DNA of 64,000 nucleotides from Natronococcus sp. A-GB7. Lineage in GTDB: Archaea; Halobacteriota; Halobacteria; Halobacteriales; Natrialbaceae. Shown one piece after another: positions 25,183 to 34,248 of this stretch (positions are counted from its first letter, which is position 1; each line of letters starts with the position of its first letter). The translations under genes were made by a program, and so were the position numbers. Below the pieces are notes generated by a model. That model was not told the origin of the DNA. It searched no databases and was given only the letters and a program-made list of their open reading frames with translations. The DNA lies in NCBI RefSeq assembly GCF_029688865.1, contig NZ_JARUKV010000001.1, positions 124,001 through 188,000 of the forward strand, read 5' to 3'.

Positions 25183-25956
25183 ATGACCGACGACACCACC
25201 ACGACGACCAAAGACACGCCCGCACGAAACGACGAATCGACCGCAAAACGCGCCGTCGTCCTCCTCTCGGGAGGGATGGACAGCGCCACCGCTGCCGCCG
25301 TCGCCCGCGAACGGGGCTACGAGATCTACGCCCTGCACACCTCCTACGGCCAGCGCACCGAGGACCGCGAGCTCGAGTGTGCCCGTCGGCTCGCCGAGGC
25401 GTTCGACGCGGCCGACTTCCTGCGGATCGAGACGGGCCACCTCTCGGCGATCGGCGCCTCGAGTCTCACCGACGACGAGCTCGACGTCGCCGACGCCGAC
25501 ATGGACAGCGACGAGATCCCGACCTCCTACGTCCCGTTCCGAAACGCGAACCTGCTGGCGATGGCGGTCTCCTACGCCGAGGCCAACGGCTGCGAGGCGG
25601 TCTTTATCGGCGCCCACAGCGAGGACTTCTCGGGGTATCCCGACTGCCGACCCGAGTTCTTCGAGGCCTTCGAGCAGGTGGTCGACGTCGGCACGAAACC
25701 CGACACCGAGATCGCGATCGAGGCGCCGTTCGTCGAGCTATCGAAGACCGATATCGCCGAGCGGGGGCTCGAGCTCGAGGTCCCCTACGAACACACCTGG
25801 AGCTGTTACCGCGAGAACGAACCGGCCTGTGGCACCTGCGACGCCTGCGCCTACCGCCTGCAGGCGTTCCAGCGCCTCGGCGTTCGGGATCCGATCGAGT
25901 ACGAGCAGCGGCCGTCGTATCTCGAGGACGAGCCGACGGAGAACGAGTCGGCGTAG
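25183..25956 (+). CDS. queC: 7-cyano-7-deazaguanine synthase (QueC)
   Basis: 257 residues. An N-terminal Thr/Asp-rich extension of 22 residues precedes the ATP-pyrophosphatase loop LLSGGMDSAT (residues 28-37). Zinc-binding cysteines Cys208, Cys216, Cys219 and Cys222 stand in SCYRENEPACGTCDAC. It converts 7-carboxy-7-deazaguanine with ATP and ammonia to preQ0. In archaea preQ0 is inserted at position 15 of tRNA by ArcTGT and converted to archaeosine; those genes are not in the window. The start 20 bases after queE fits the same transcript. Confidence 0.93.
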   Translation: MTDDTTTTTKDTPARNDESTAKRAVVLLSGGMDSATAAAVARERGYEIYALHTSYGQRTEDRELECARRLAEAFDAADFLRIETGHLSAIGASSLTDDELDVADADMDSDEIPTSYVPFRNANLLAMAVSYAEANGCEAVFIGAHSEDFSGYPDCRPEFFEAFEQVVDVGTKPDTEIAIEAPFVELSKTDIAERGLELEVPYEHTWSCYRENEPACGTCDACAYRLQAFQRLGVRDPIEYEQRPSYLEDEPTENESA

Positions 25957-26009
25957 CGGTCGGTTCTCGCGACCCGAGTGTGGTCGATCCCGTCCCGGTC
26001 CCCGACGAG

Positions 26010-26018
26010 CTATAAGGA
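26010..26018 (+). promoter_or_regulatory. TATA box of the following membrane protein gene
   Basis: The sequence ctataagga is centred 30 bases before the ATG at 26044, a good match in form and spacing to a haloarchaeal TATA box, and supports that ATG as start. Confidence 0.6.
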
Positions 26019-26043
26019 ACCGCCTCACGTACGAACGGATGTC

Positions 26044-26811
26044 ATGGGAACGACACCAACCGAGCGGGTGGACGGGGAGAGACATCCGACCGCAGGCGGC
26101 CCGTTGCCGGAGGTCGTCGACTGGATCCTCGCGACCGTCGTCGCGCTGTTCGGCCTGCTCTCGGTCGTCACCGGCAGCGCGCTCGTCTTTCTCGTCGACC
26201 GGGACGAGCTCGCGGCTGGGATCGAGGACGGCACGGTGACGGTAACGGTCGGAACGACGGAACTGACCGACGCCGAGGCGCTCGAGGTGGCCGACGCCGT
26301 CGTCTCGTGGACGGGGACGGGACTGCTGGTGGTCGGCGTCGCGACGGTGCTGGTCGCCGTCGGCTACCTGGTCGCGAGACGGCGCGCCCACCGCCGAAAC
26401 GAGGCGGGCGAGCCAGCGAGTTCGTACGGAACGTACGCCCTCATCGGCGCCGTCGTCACCGTCGTGCTGTCGTTCGTCCCGTTCTCGCCGGCGCTGGGCG
26501 GCGCACTGGCGGGCTACCTCGAGCGCGGCGAGTCCGAGCGCACGGTCAGCGTCGGAGCGCTCGCCGGATTCTTGCCGGCGGCTCCGGTCCTCGCGATCCT
26601 TGCGTTCGTTCTGATCGGCCTGATCGCGGGGTTGTTGACGATCGGGCAGGTCGGAGAAGCGATCGTCGTCGGAGCGACCCTGTTTCTGACGGCGATGCTC
26701 GTCGCGACTCTCGTCGGCGCTCTCGGCGCGCTGGGGGGCTACGTCGGCGGCCGGTTCGCGGAGCGTCGAGCGGCGACGCCCCGCCCTCGAGGCACTCCCG
26801 ATGACGAGTAG
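26044..26811 (+). CDS. Multi-pass membrane protein (DUF5518-like)
   Basis: 255 residues with a polar N-terminus, two hydrophobic helices (about 27-50 and 85-110) separated by an extracytoplasmic-type acidic loop, and about four more helices from residue 125 on. The segment GGALAGYLERGESERTVSVGALAGFL resembles the glycine-rich repeat of DUF5518 proteins, common haloarchaeal membrane proteins of unknown function. The C-terminal tail is basic. It is preceded by its own TATA box and is not part of the que operon. Confidence 0.7.
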   Translation: MGTTPTERVDGERHPTAGGPLPEVVDWILATVVALFGLLSVVTGSALVFLVDRDELAAGIEDGTVTVTVGTTELTDAEALEVADAVVSWTGTGLLVVGVATVLVAVGYLVARRRAHRRNEAGEPASSYGTYALIGAVVTVVLSFVPFSPALGGALAGYLERGESERTVSVGALAGFLPAAPVLAILAFVLIGLIAGLLTIGQVGEAIVVGATLFLTAMLVATLVGALGALGGYVGGRFAERRAATPRPRGTPDDE

Positions 26812-26883
26812 CGACGCGCTCTCGAGGACGCTCCCGATCGGCCTCCACCACCTCTAGTTCAAACGACCCTTTTACCTTGCCCC

Positions 26884-26899
26884 GGGATTTTTCGATCCC
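26884..26899. terminator. Hairpin with T-rich loop between membrane protein and serpin genes
   Basis: GGGAT-tttttcg-ATCCC-type stem (five base pairs) lies 73 bases after the stop at 26811 and just before the serpin gene. With the T-rich run ctttta at 26868 it may end the upstream transcript. Weak evidence. Confidence 0.3.
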
Positions 26900-26917
26900 C
26901 GTCAACGAGTTAGTTGT

Positions 26918-28219
26918 GTGAAATTATCGCGACGGCGGCTCGCGACCGCGTCGGGGGCGGCCCTCGCGAGCGGCGCCCTCTGGTGGCGGTTCGGCCGCGA
27001 CGACGCCTCGAGTCCGAGCGTCGAGCCCGTTCCCGGCGTCGGTGCGGCGACCGATCACGACGGCGACGCCGTAGAGCGGGCGGTCGAGGGCAACGTCGAG
27101 TTCGGGCTCGCGCTGTTGGATCGGCTCGCCGGCGCCGATCCCGACGAGAACCTGCTGGTCTCGCCGGTGAGCGTCGGCTTCGCGCTCGGGATGACCGACG
27201 CGGGGGCTCGTGGGGAGACGGCCGAGGAGATCGCCGAGGCGCTCCGGTTCCCCGACGACCGCGAGGCGCTTCGGTCGGCCCACCAGCAGCTCCAGTACGA
27301 ATTAAACGAGCGCGCGGCCGCCGCGACGGACGGTGAGTTCGAACTCGCGGTCGCGAACGCTGTCTGGGGGCTCGAGGGGTACCCCTACCGCGAGTCGTAC
27401 CTCGAGACCCTCGAGGATCGGTACGGGGCCGAGCTACGGACCGTCGAGTTCGGCGCGGATCCCGAGGGCGCCCGCGAGGCAATCAACGGGTGGGTCGCCG
27501 AACGGACGAACGAGCGCATCGACGAGCTGTTTCCGGACGGCTCGTTCGACGGTCGGACGCGGCTCGTGCTGGCGAACGCCGTCTACCTGCTGGCCGACTG
27601 GTACCACCGGTTCGAGGAGAGCGACACGCGAGCGGAGGAGTTCACGCTGCTGGACGGCGAGACGATCGAGGTACCCCTGATGCGCCAGACCGAGACGTTC
27701 CCCTACGCCGAGGTCGACGGCCACCAGCTCGTCGAACTCCCCTACGTCGGCGAGGGAGTCGGCATGCTCGTCGTGCTCCCGGCGGAGGACGAGTTCGAAC
27801 GATTCGAGGACGAGCTCGACGCCGAATCGCTCGGGACGTCCGTCGACGCTCTCGAGGAACGGGAGGGCGAGGTCGTCCTCCCCCGGTTCGAGTTCGACGC
27901 CGGGTTCGGCCTGACCGACGCCCTCGCGGAGCTGGGGATCGAGCGGGCGTTCGATCCCGATCGGGCGAACTTCGACGGGATGGTCCCCCTCGAGGAGATC
28001 GACGAGAACCTGTTCGTCGACGACGTTCGCCACGAGGCCTACGTCGCCGTCGACGAGGAGGGGACTGAGGCCGCGGCGGCAACGGGTGCCGAGGTAGGTG
28101 CCGACTCCGCGCCCGCCGTCGACTTCCGGATGGTCGTCGACCGCCCGTTCCTGTTTCTGATCCGGGACCGCGAGACGGGCGCGACGCTGTTTCTCGGCCG
28201 CGTGGTCGACCCCCGGTAG
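26918..28219 (+). CDS. Serpin family protease inhibitor with Tat-like export signal
   Basis: 433 residues, GTG start. The N-terminus, SRRRLATASGAALASGALWW, resembles a twin-arginine signal, so export is likely. The serpin fold follows: NLLVSPVSVGFALGMTDAGA, RLVLANAVYLLADW, LMRQTETFPYAEV, and the C-terminal RPFLFLIRD. The reactive loop hinge VDEEGTEAAAATG (residues 378-390) has the small-residue pattern of inhibitory serpins. Counting from Gly382 as P15 gives Asp396-Ser397 as P1-P1', to be taken as an estimate. Serpins trap serine or cysteine proteases by a suicide mechanism. Possible targets are secreted halolysin-type proteases, though none is encoded here. Confidence 0.88.
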   Translation: MKLSRRRLATASGAALASGALWWRFGRDDASSPSVEPVPGVGAATDHDGDAVERAVEGNVEFGLALLDRLAGADPDENLLVSPVSVGFALGMTDAGARGETAEEIAEALRFPDDREALRSAHQQLQYELNERAAAATDGEFELAVANAVWGLEGYPYRESYLETLEDRYGAELRTVEFGADPEGAREAINGWVAERTNERIDELFPDGSFDGRTRLVLANAVYLLADWYHRFEESDTRAEEFTLLDGETIEVPLMRQTETFPYAEVDGHQLVELPYVGEGVGMLVVLPAEDEFERFEDELDAESLGTSVDALEEREGEVVLPRFEFDAGFGLTDALAELGIERAFDPDRANFDGMVPLEEIDENLFVDDVRHEAYVAVDEEGTEAAAATGAEVGADSAPAVDFRMVVDRPFLFLIRDRETGATLFLGRVVDPR

Positions 28220-28348
28220 CCCCCTCGAGCCGTCGAACTTACGGGGAGACGAATCGTCGAAGAACGGCCGTTTCGAGAGGCGCCGCGACAGCCGGCAATC
28301 GACGCCGGCTGCGGAAGGGTACTTCCGGGTCGGCCCCGAACGCCGCGT

Positions 28349-29398
28349 ATGAAACGGATCGGGATCGTCGGCGCGGGCGTCGGGGCGGCGGGCGCGGCGT
28401 TCGCCCTCGAGGAGTCGACCGACGACGTTTCGGTGACGGTACTCGAGAAGTCGGGCGGGCTCTGCGGGCGGGCCGCGACCCGTCGCCGGGACGACATCGT
28501 CTACGACTACGGGGCGAACTACCTGAAGGCCGACGACGAGCGGGTCGTCGAGCTGGTAACCGAGACGCTCCCGACGGAGGGGCTCGTCGATATCGAGGAA
28601 CCAGTCTGGACGTTCGACCAGGACGGCGCTATAGAACCGGGCCGCGACGCGGACGACCACAAGTGGACGTACCGGCGGGGACTGACCCAGCTCGCCAAGC
28701 GGCTGTTCGCCCGCACCGACGCGACAATCCACCGCGAGACGCGCGTCGAGCGACTGGTTCGGGACGACGACGCCGGAACGTGGACCCTCGAGGACGACGC
28801 CGGCAAACCGTGGGGGCCGTACGACATCGTTCTCCTGAACCCGCCGGCGCCCCAGACGGCGACCTTGCTCGAGTCGAGTAGCTGGGAGTCGGACCGACGG
28901 GAGTCGCTGCTCGAGGCGCTCGCCGACGTCTCCTACCGCTGCGTGTGGACCGGCGTCTTTCGCTACCCGTTCGAACTCGACGTCCCCTACTACGCGCTGG
29001 TCAACACCGACAAGGACCACGAGATCGGCTGGGTCAGCCGCGAGGAGTGCAAGTCCGGTCACGTCCCCGACGGCGACTCCCTGCTGATCGTCCAGGCCAA
29101 CCACGAGTGGTCGGTCGACAACTACGATCGCGACCCGGAGCGCAATCTCGCCGAGCTCGCCGCGCTGACCGCCGGACTGCTCGAGGACGACCGCCTCACC
29201 GAGCCCGAGTGGACCGACCACCAGGGCTGGCGCTACGCGATCCCCGAGGACGGCGTCTCGAGTGGCTCGCTGGAGCGAGCCGAGTCCGAGGGGCTGTACT
29301 GCGTCGGGGACTGGGTCGCCGGCGAGGGACGGATCCACGCGGCGCTGCGAAGCGGCCTCGAGGTCGGCGAACGGATCGCCGAGGGGCGTCGGGACTGA
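28349..29398 (+). CDS. FAD-dependent amine oxidase/renalase-like oxidoreductase
   Basis: 349 residues. The N-terminal GIVGAGVGAAGAAFALEE is the FAD/NAD(P) dinucleotide fingerprint (GxGxxG), followed by an acidic strand end (VLEKSGGLCGRAATRR, the GGxxGR motif of the amine-oxidase group). The C-terminus has the second FAD segment GLYCVGDWVAGEGRIHAALRSG. A central DYGANYLKAD motif resembles renalase-like proteins that reoxidise wrongly reduced NAD(P)H isomers, but substrate assignment is not firm. Monocistronic, 130 bases after the serpin. Confidence 0.82.
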   Translation: MKRIGIVGAGVGAAGAAFALEESTDDVSVTVLEKSGGLCGRAATRRRDDIVYDYGANYLKADDERVVELVTETLPTEGLVDIEEPVWTFDQDGAIEPGRDADDHKWTYRRGLTQLAKRLFARTDATIHRETRVERLVRDDDAGTWTLEDDAGKPWGPYDIVLLNPPAPQTATLLESSSWESDRRESLLEALADVSYRCVWTGVFRYPFELDVPYYALVNTDKDHEIGWVSREECKSGHVPDGDSLLIVQANHEWSVDNYDRDPERNLAELAALTAGLLEDDRLTEPEWTDHQGWRYAIPEDGVSSGSLERAESEGLYCVGDWVAGEGRIHAALRSGLEVGERIAEGRRD

Positions 29399-29508
29399 GC
29401 GGTCGATCGGGGTCGCTACCGAACGAAAAGGGGGGAAGAGGGGTGGATCAGCCGGGATGGCGTACCAGCGATTCGGACGCAGTGGGGGGAAATCGGTCCC
29501 GGCTACCT

Positions 29509-29527
29509 TTTCGTAGGTAGTGCCCGA
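29509..29527. terminator. Small hairpin with T-run between convergent genes
   Basis: CTACC-ttttcgta-GGTAG forms a short stem with an internal T4 run between the convergent oxidoreductase and M24 peptidase genes. It could serve as a terminator; the rest of 29399-29582 holds nothing else I can support. Confidence 0.3.
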
Positions 29528-29582
29528 TTAAATACTTTCTGCAGAATAGTGGATGAAATTAGGCCGCTGCGCCGCGAACCGC

Positions 29583-30767
29583 TCAGTTCGCTCGCGGCTC
29601 GAGCCGGATCGGGTACTCGGTGAGGTTCTCGTAGCCGTCCTCGGTGACGACCACCAGGTCCTCGATGCGGACTCCACCAACCTGGGGATCGTAGATGCCC
29701 GGTTCGACCGTGACGACGTGGCCCGGCTCGAGCTCCTCCCCGGTCGGCGAGAGGCTCGGCTGCTCGTGGATGTCGAGACCGACGCCGTGGCCGGTGCTGT
29801 GGATGAAGCCGGTTCCGGCGCTCGGGTCGCTTCGGAGCGTCTCGTAGCCGGCGTCCTCGATCACGTCACAGACCGCGTCGTGGACGGCCGCGCCGGTGAC
29901 GCCGGGCTCGATCGCCTCGAGCGCGGTCTCGAACGCCTCGCGAGTGACCTCGTAGCGGCGTTTCGCTTCCGCGGTGGGCTCGCCACGGACGAAGGTACGG
30001 GTCATGTCCCCGAAGTAGCCGGTTCCCTTGTCCCGGGGGAAGATGTCGATCACGATCAGTTCGCCGGCTTCTAACGTACCGCTACCGCGGTTGTGCGGGT
30101 CGGCGCCGTCGGCGCCGCAGGCGACGATCGTCTCGTCGAGCGCGCAGCCGTGGCGCAACAGCGCGATCTCGATCTCCTCCTTGACCCGTTCGCTGGTCAG
30201 TTCCTCGCCGTCGAGGACGAGCACACCGTCCTCGATTTCGGCCGTCGCGATGAGTCGTTCGGCGACGGCCATCGCGGCCTCGTTGGCCGACTGGGTGGCG
30301 CTGATCTGGTTTGCCTCCCAGGGCGTCTTGGTCGCGCGGATCCCCTCGACGACGCCCTCGCGTTCGACGGCGACCTCGAGCCCCCGCTCGCGGAGTCCGT
30401 CGGCGGTTCCCGTCGGGAAGTTCCGCGGGACGGCGACCGAGTCAACGCCGTGATCGGCGAGGAACGCGGCGATCGTTCGGACCGTCCCCTCGTAGGAGCC
30501 GTGCTCGGCGACCAGTTCCTGGTAGTCGTACTCCGATCGTCGGCTCACGGAGTCGGCGTCGGCCTCCTTCGTCGCACGGCCGTACTCGAGCCCCGAGACC
30601 AGCAGGTGAAGATCGCCGTCGTCGGTGACGAGCGTCTGGTAGGCGTCGGGTGCCGTAAAGCCGGAGACGTAGCGCTGATCGGAGTCGGAATCGTCGTCGT
30701 CAATGAGGTAGCCGTCGAGTCCGCCGTTCTCGAGGACGGCGAGCAGCGGGTCGAGATCGGGTTCCAT
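29583..30767 (-). CDS. M24 family metallopeptidase (Xaa-Pro aminopeptidase-like)
   Basis: 394 residues. The N-terminal creatinase-like domain (about 1-150) precedes the pita-bread catalytic domain. Metal ligands are visible in order: [22 protein letters not shown] (two Asp), [12 protein letters not shown] (His), [10 protein letters not shown] (Glu) and [10 protein letters not shown] (Glu). The enzyme should remove N-terminal residues before proline or act on a similar peptide. Stop is shared with a convergent arrangement. The ATG at 30767 begins MEPDLDPLL, a family-like start. Confidence 0.9.
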   Translation of the reverse strand: MEPDLDPLLAVLENGGLDGYLIDDDDSDSDQRYVSGFTAPDAYQTLVTDDGDLHLLVSGLEYGRATKEADADSVSRRSEYDYQELVAEHGSYEGTVRTIAAFLADHGVDSVAVPRNFPTGTADGLRERGLEVAVEREGVVEGIRATKTPWEANQISATQSANEAAMAVAERLIATAEIEDGVLVLDGEELTSERVKEEIEIALLRHGCALDETIVACGADGADPHNRGSGTLEAGELIVIDIFPRDKGTGYFGDMTRTFVRGEPTAEAKRRYEVTREAFETALEAIEPGVTGAAVHDAVCDVIEDAGYETLRSDPSAGTGFIHSTGHGVGLDIHEQPSLSPTGEELEPGHVVTVEPGIYDPQVGGVRIEDLVVVTEDGYENLTEYPIRLEPRAN

Positions 30768-30825
30768 GTCACGTGGTTCCGGAACCGTCCCACATAATTA
30801 CGGGGGTTGCGAACCGGCGTCGCGC

Positions 30826-31137
30826 CTACGGACCCGAGCGCAGCGAGAGCAGTATCAGCACCATCCCGGTGGAGACGAGGGCGGCCTGGACGAGACCGGC
30901 CGCGGAGATCGAGATCCCGGCCAGTCCGTACAGCATTCCCTCGCAGATCGCCCCGGTACCGATGAGAACGAACCCGCCGGAGACGTACAGCATCGGCTCG
31001 CTCCCGCTCTGTCGGTAGCCGTGGTAGGCCAGGTACGCGATCGTCAGGCTCAACGCGAGGACGACCAGTTTCGCCCCGTAGGCGGCCAGCGTGTCCATCC
31101 CGGAGCCGATCGGCGTCCCGACGACGGTCGGCTCCAT
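30826..31137 (-). CDS. Small multi-helix membrane protein (DUF7521-like)
   Basis: 103 residues with three hydrophobic helices (about 20-40, 50-70 and 78-98). The start ATG overlaps the stop of the upstream winged-helix gene (TGATG), so the two are translationally coupled. Regulator plus small membrane protein pairs of this kind (I believe DUF7521) are common in haloarchaea and their function is unknown; a membrane sensor for the regulator is a reasonable guess. Confidence 0.78.
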   Translation of the reverse strand: MEPTVVGTPIGSGMDTLAAYGAKLVVLALSLTIAYLAYHGYRQSGSEPMLYVSGGFVLIGTGAICEGMLYGLAGISISAAGLVQAALVSTGMVLILLSLRSGP

Positions 31138-31496
31138 CAGTCCTCACCCCGGAGCTCCTCCCAGAGATCGGTGAAGTTCCCGGCGAGGTCGTCACGGGTG
31201 TCGACCACGACCCGGAGTTCGTCACCCTCGAGCGTCGCGCGGACGGATTCGACGGTCGTCCGGTAGACGCGTCGGTGCGAGCCGTCCGAATCGACGACCC
31301 GCGTCTCCTCGAGCAGTCCCTGCTCGTCGAGGGTGTCGACCCGGCGGTAGATCGTCGGGAGCGAGGCGTCGCAGGCCTCGCTGAGCGCCTTCGCGGTCAT
31401 CGGCTCGTCGTTGGCCGCCGTCAGAATGCGTCGGGCGTACGGATCCGCGAGCAGATCCAGCACTGGCCCGGGATCGTCACCGACGTTCGGTTGCAC
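31137..31496 (-). CDS. Winged-helix transcriptional regulator (ArsR-like)
   Basis: 119 residues from GTG 31496. VLDLLADPYARRILTAAND opens the winged helix, and the recognition helix is in KALSEACDASLPTIYRRVDTLDEQGLL. The C-terminal half is a strand-rich region ending in FTDLWEEL. A TATA-like tatat 29 bases before the GTG supports this start over the longer reading frame. It is the first gene of an operon with the three-helix membrane protein, and is divergent from the carbamoyltransferase gene, whose promoter it could control. Confidence 0.82.
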   Translation of the reverse strand: MQPNVGDDPGPVLDLLADPYARRILTAANDEPMTAKALSEACDASLPTIYRRVDTLDEQGLLEETRVVDSDGSHRRVYRTTVESVRATLEGDELRVVVDTRDDLAGNFTDLWEELRGED

Positions 31497-31520
31497 GACC
31501 GTCGATAGTGTCGAACCCAA

Positions 31521-31529
31521 TCTATATCC
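31521..31529 (-). promoter_or_regulatory. TATA-like element of the winged-helix regulator gene
   Basis: The stretch tctatatcc is centred 29 bases before the GTG at 31496 on the minus strand, pointing to a leaderless transcript. Confidence 0.5.
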
Positions 31530-31605
31530 GACGCTTTTCTGAGTGAGACGATTTCCGGGAAGACTTTCAACCCCCTTCACTGAGTGGTGGAACAAGTCCC
31601 CGCGA

Positions 31606-33387
31606 ATGAGTTCGCCATCGTATATCGTCGCCTGTAAGCCCGCGATCGGACTGTACGGCCAGCACGATCCAAGCGCCGTTCTCTTCGAGGACGGGACGCC
31701 GGTGTTCGGTATCGAAGAGGAGCGGCTGACGCGGGACAAACACGCCGTCGACACGTTCCCCGAGCGGGCGATCCGCGCCTGCCTCGACTTTCGGGATCTC
31801 GAGCTCGCGGACCTCGAGCGGATCCTCCTCCCCTACGACCCGAAACTCCGTGCGCGGATTCGACGCCACTACGTCACCGACGCGATCACGGCAGACGGGC
31901 TCGCCCGAAAGGTGTCGGCGCTCGAGGAGACCGTCGTCGACGAGATCCGGAGTCGGTTCTTCCCGACACAACAGGTCGAGAGCAAGCTCGAGTCGATCGG
32001 AACGCCCATCCCTCCCGTCGAGTGTCGCTCTCACCACCGCTGTCACGCCGCGAGCGCCTTCCACCCCTCCGGGTTCGACGACGCGTTGATCCTGACGCTC
32101 GACGCGAAAGGCGAGTACGATTCGACGGTGATCTGGCGGGGCACCCCCGACGGGCTGGCGCGGGTCCGGACCTACGAGCACCCGAACAGCCTCGGGCTCT
32201 TTTTCGCCATCGTCACCGAGTTCCTCGGCTACCGGATGTTCAACGGCGAGGGAAAGGTCATGGGGCTCGCCCCCTACGGCGAGCGACGCCCCGAGATCGA
32301 ACGCACCCTGCGGAGCCTGATCGACACCGGCGTCGACTACGACGTCACGGCGCTGACCAAACGCTGGGGGACCGGCTACGGCGTCCGCCAGCTCGAGGAG
32401 GCGTTCGGCCGGTCGCGAAACGACGAGCCCGGTCAGTTCGACCAGTGGGAGAAGGACCTCGCCCGCACGGCCCAGGAGCTGCTCGAGGAGACGGTCTGTG
32501 AGATCGTCGACGCCTACCTCGGCGCCTCCCGGTCGAGCAACGTCGCGCTCGCGGGCGGCGTCGCGCTGAACTGCAAGCTCAACAAGAGCGTGCGAGAGCT
32601 CGAGGCGGTCGACGACACGTTCATCCAGCCCGTCGCCCACGACGCGGGACTCGCGCTCGGCGCCGGCTGGCTCGAGCAGCGACCAGCCGACGTCGAGACC
32701 CAGACGACGGTCTACCTCGGCCCCGAGTACGGAACGGACGAGATCGAGTCGCTGCTCGAGACGAACAAGATCCGATACGGGAAACCCGACGACCTCGAGG
32801 CCTACGTCGCCGAGCGGCTCGCCGACGGCGATCTCGTGGGCTGGTTCCAGGGGCGGATGGAGATGGGGCCGCGAGCGCTGGGCGCCCGGAGCATCCTCGC
32901 CGACCCCCGCACCGCCGAATCCCGAGATCGGGTCAACAGGTACGTCAAACACCGCGAGGAGTGGCGGCCGTTCGCCCCCTCGATGCTCGAGTCCGCGGCC
33001 GAGGAGTACCTGATCGACGGCCAGCCCGCCCCGTTCATGATCGACACCTTCGACGTCCGCCCCGAGAAGGTCGACGAGCTCGAGGCGGTGCTTCACCCCG
33101 CCGACGACTCGACGCGGCCCCAGACCGTCCGCGAGGACCAGCACCCCCGCTACCACCGGCTGATCTCGGAGTTCGAGTCCATCACGGGTGTTCCGGTCGT
33201 CCTCAACACCTCATTTAACGACCACGCCGAACCGATCATCAACACCCCGACCGAGGCGATCAAGGACTTCTACGGGATGGGACTGGACGTCCTCGTCCTC
33301 GAGGACTGCGTCGTCGAGAAGGCGGCGGCGAAGACCGGCGAAGGCGCCCTCGAGGGCGACGCCGTGGCCGGCCCGACGGACGAGTAA
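31606..33387 (+). CDS. Carbamoyltransferase (NodU/CmcH/TobZ family)
   Basis: 593 residues. The N-terminal Kae1-like domain has the metal-binding signature HHRCHAASAF near residues 144-153 and LILTLDAKGEYDSTVIW after it. GEGKVMGLAPYG and LAGGVALNCKLN are conserved. The C-terminal YrdC-like domain carries FQGRMEMGPRALGARSIL and ends with VLNTSFN. Members transfer a carbamoyl group from carbamoyl phosphate through carbamoyl-AMP to a hydroxyl of a sugar or small molecule. The acceptor is unknown, and no biosynthetic cluster surrounds it. The ATG at 31606 matches the usual opening; upstream ORF residues look unrelated. Confidence 0.9.
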   Translation: MSSPSYIVACKPAIGLYGQHDPSAVLFEDGTPVFGIEEERLTRDKHAVDTFPERAIRACLDFRDLELADLERILLPYDPKLRARIRRHYVTDAITADGLARKVSALEETVVDEIRSRFFPTQQVESKLESIGTPIPPVECRSHHRCHAASAFHPSGFDDALILTLDAKGEYDSTVIWRGTPDGLARVRTYEHPNSLGLFFAIVTEFLGYRMFNGEGKVMGLAPYGERRPEIERTLRSLIDTGVDYDVTALTKRWGTGYGVRQLEEAFGRSRNDEPGQFDQWEKDLARTAQELLEETVCEIVDAYLGASRSSNVALAGGVALNCKLNKSVRELEAVDDTFIQPVAHDAGLALGAGWLEQRPADVETQTTVYLGPEYGTDEIESLLETNKIRYGKPDDLEAYVAERLADGDLVGWFQGRMEMGPRALGARSILADPRTAESRDRVNRYVKHREEWRPFAPSMLESAAEEYLIDGQPAPFMIDTFDVRPEKVDELEAVLHPADDSTRPQTVREDQHPRYHRLISEFESITGVPVVLNTSFNDHAEPIINTPTEAIKDFYGMGLDVLVLEDCVVEKAAAKTGEGALEGDAVAGPTDE

Positions 33388-33499
33388 CGCACCGGACTCG
33401 TCACTCTTCTCGGCGACGGTCTCTCGCGGCTCGAAATCGCTCGCCCGGGGTTCGCCGACCGCAGCATCTATTGATGGCGCCCTAGTGGGACGGCACACG

Positions 33500-34144
33500 A
33501 TGCACGTCGCAGTTATCGGCGCGAACGGTGGAATCGGCCGCGAGCTACTGCCCCGTCTCGCGGACGCCGGCCACGACCCGATCGGCGTCGTGCGAGACGA
33601 GTCGCAGTTCGACGAGATCCGCGAGCGCGGCGGCGAACCGCGCCTGGGCGACCTCGAGGGCGAGTTCGAGTCGGCCCTCGAGGGCGCCGACGCCGTCGTC
33701 TTTACGGCCGGTTCGGGCGGAGATACCGACTGGGGGAAGACGTTACTGATCGACCTCTGGGGCGCGCGACGAACCATCGATGCGTGCCTCGAGCACGGGA
33801 TCGACCGGTTCGTGATGATCAGCGCCTACCGGGCCAGCGAGCCGCTGGGCGATCCCGAGGCGATGCGTCCGTACTGGGTCGCCAAACGCTGTGCCGACGA
33901 CTTCCTCGAGGCGTCCGCGCTCGACGAGACGATCCTCCGGCCGACGGCGCTGACCGACGACGAAGGGACGGGCCGCGTCTCGGCGAGCTTCGAGTACGAC
34001 GGCGAGGGCGGCGACGACATCCCGCGGGCCGACGTCGCCCAGACGGTCGTCGCCGCGCTCGAGACCGACGAGACGATCGGGGAGACGATCAGGCTCTTCG
34101 GCGGCGACACCGCCGTCGAGGACGCGGTGCGTCCCGAGCGCTGA
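33500..34144 (+). CDS. NAD(P)-binding atypical short-chain dehydrogenase (NmrA/YwnB-like)
   Basis: 214 residues. [19 protein letters not shown] is the GxxGxxG dinucleotide motif, VVFTAGSGG follows, and the [15 protein letters not shown] segment holds the Tyr/Lys region (YxxxK-like: YWVAK). This is the SDR_a5-type group often annotated as NAD(P)H-binding or saccharopine-like epimerase; substrate unknown. Start ATG at 33500. It ends 105 bases before aroA on the same strand. Confidence 0.85.
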   Translation: MHVAVIGANGGIGRELLPRLADAGHDPIGVVRDESQFDEIRERGGEPRLGDLEGEFESALEGADAVVFTAGSGGDTDWGKTLLIDLWGARRTIDACLEHGIDRFVMISAYRASEPLGDPEAMRPYWVAKRCADDFLEASALDETILRPTALTDDEGTGRVSASFEYDGEGGDDIPRADVAQTVVAALETDETIGETIRLFGGDTAVEDAVRPER

Positions 34145-34248
34145 GCGCGCCGGTTGCCGTTTCGAGCTCTCGATCGATGGGGGAGCGCGCCGGCTGCAAT
34201 ATCACCAGCATCGGTACCGTGATAGGGCGCCCCTTCCCAGGAGTCGGT

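Noticed and set aside
29399-29582. G-rich stretch that might be a structured RNA
   Set aside because: No tRNA-like arms, no clear extended hairpin; only a short terminator-like stem can be shown.
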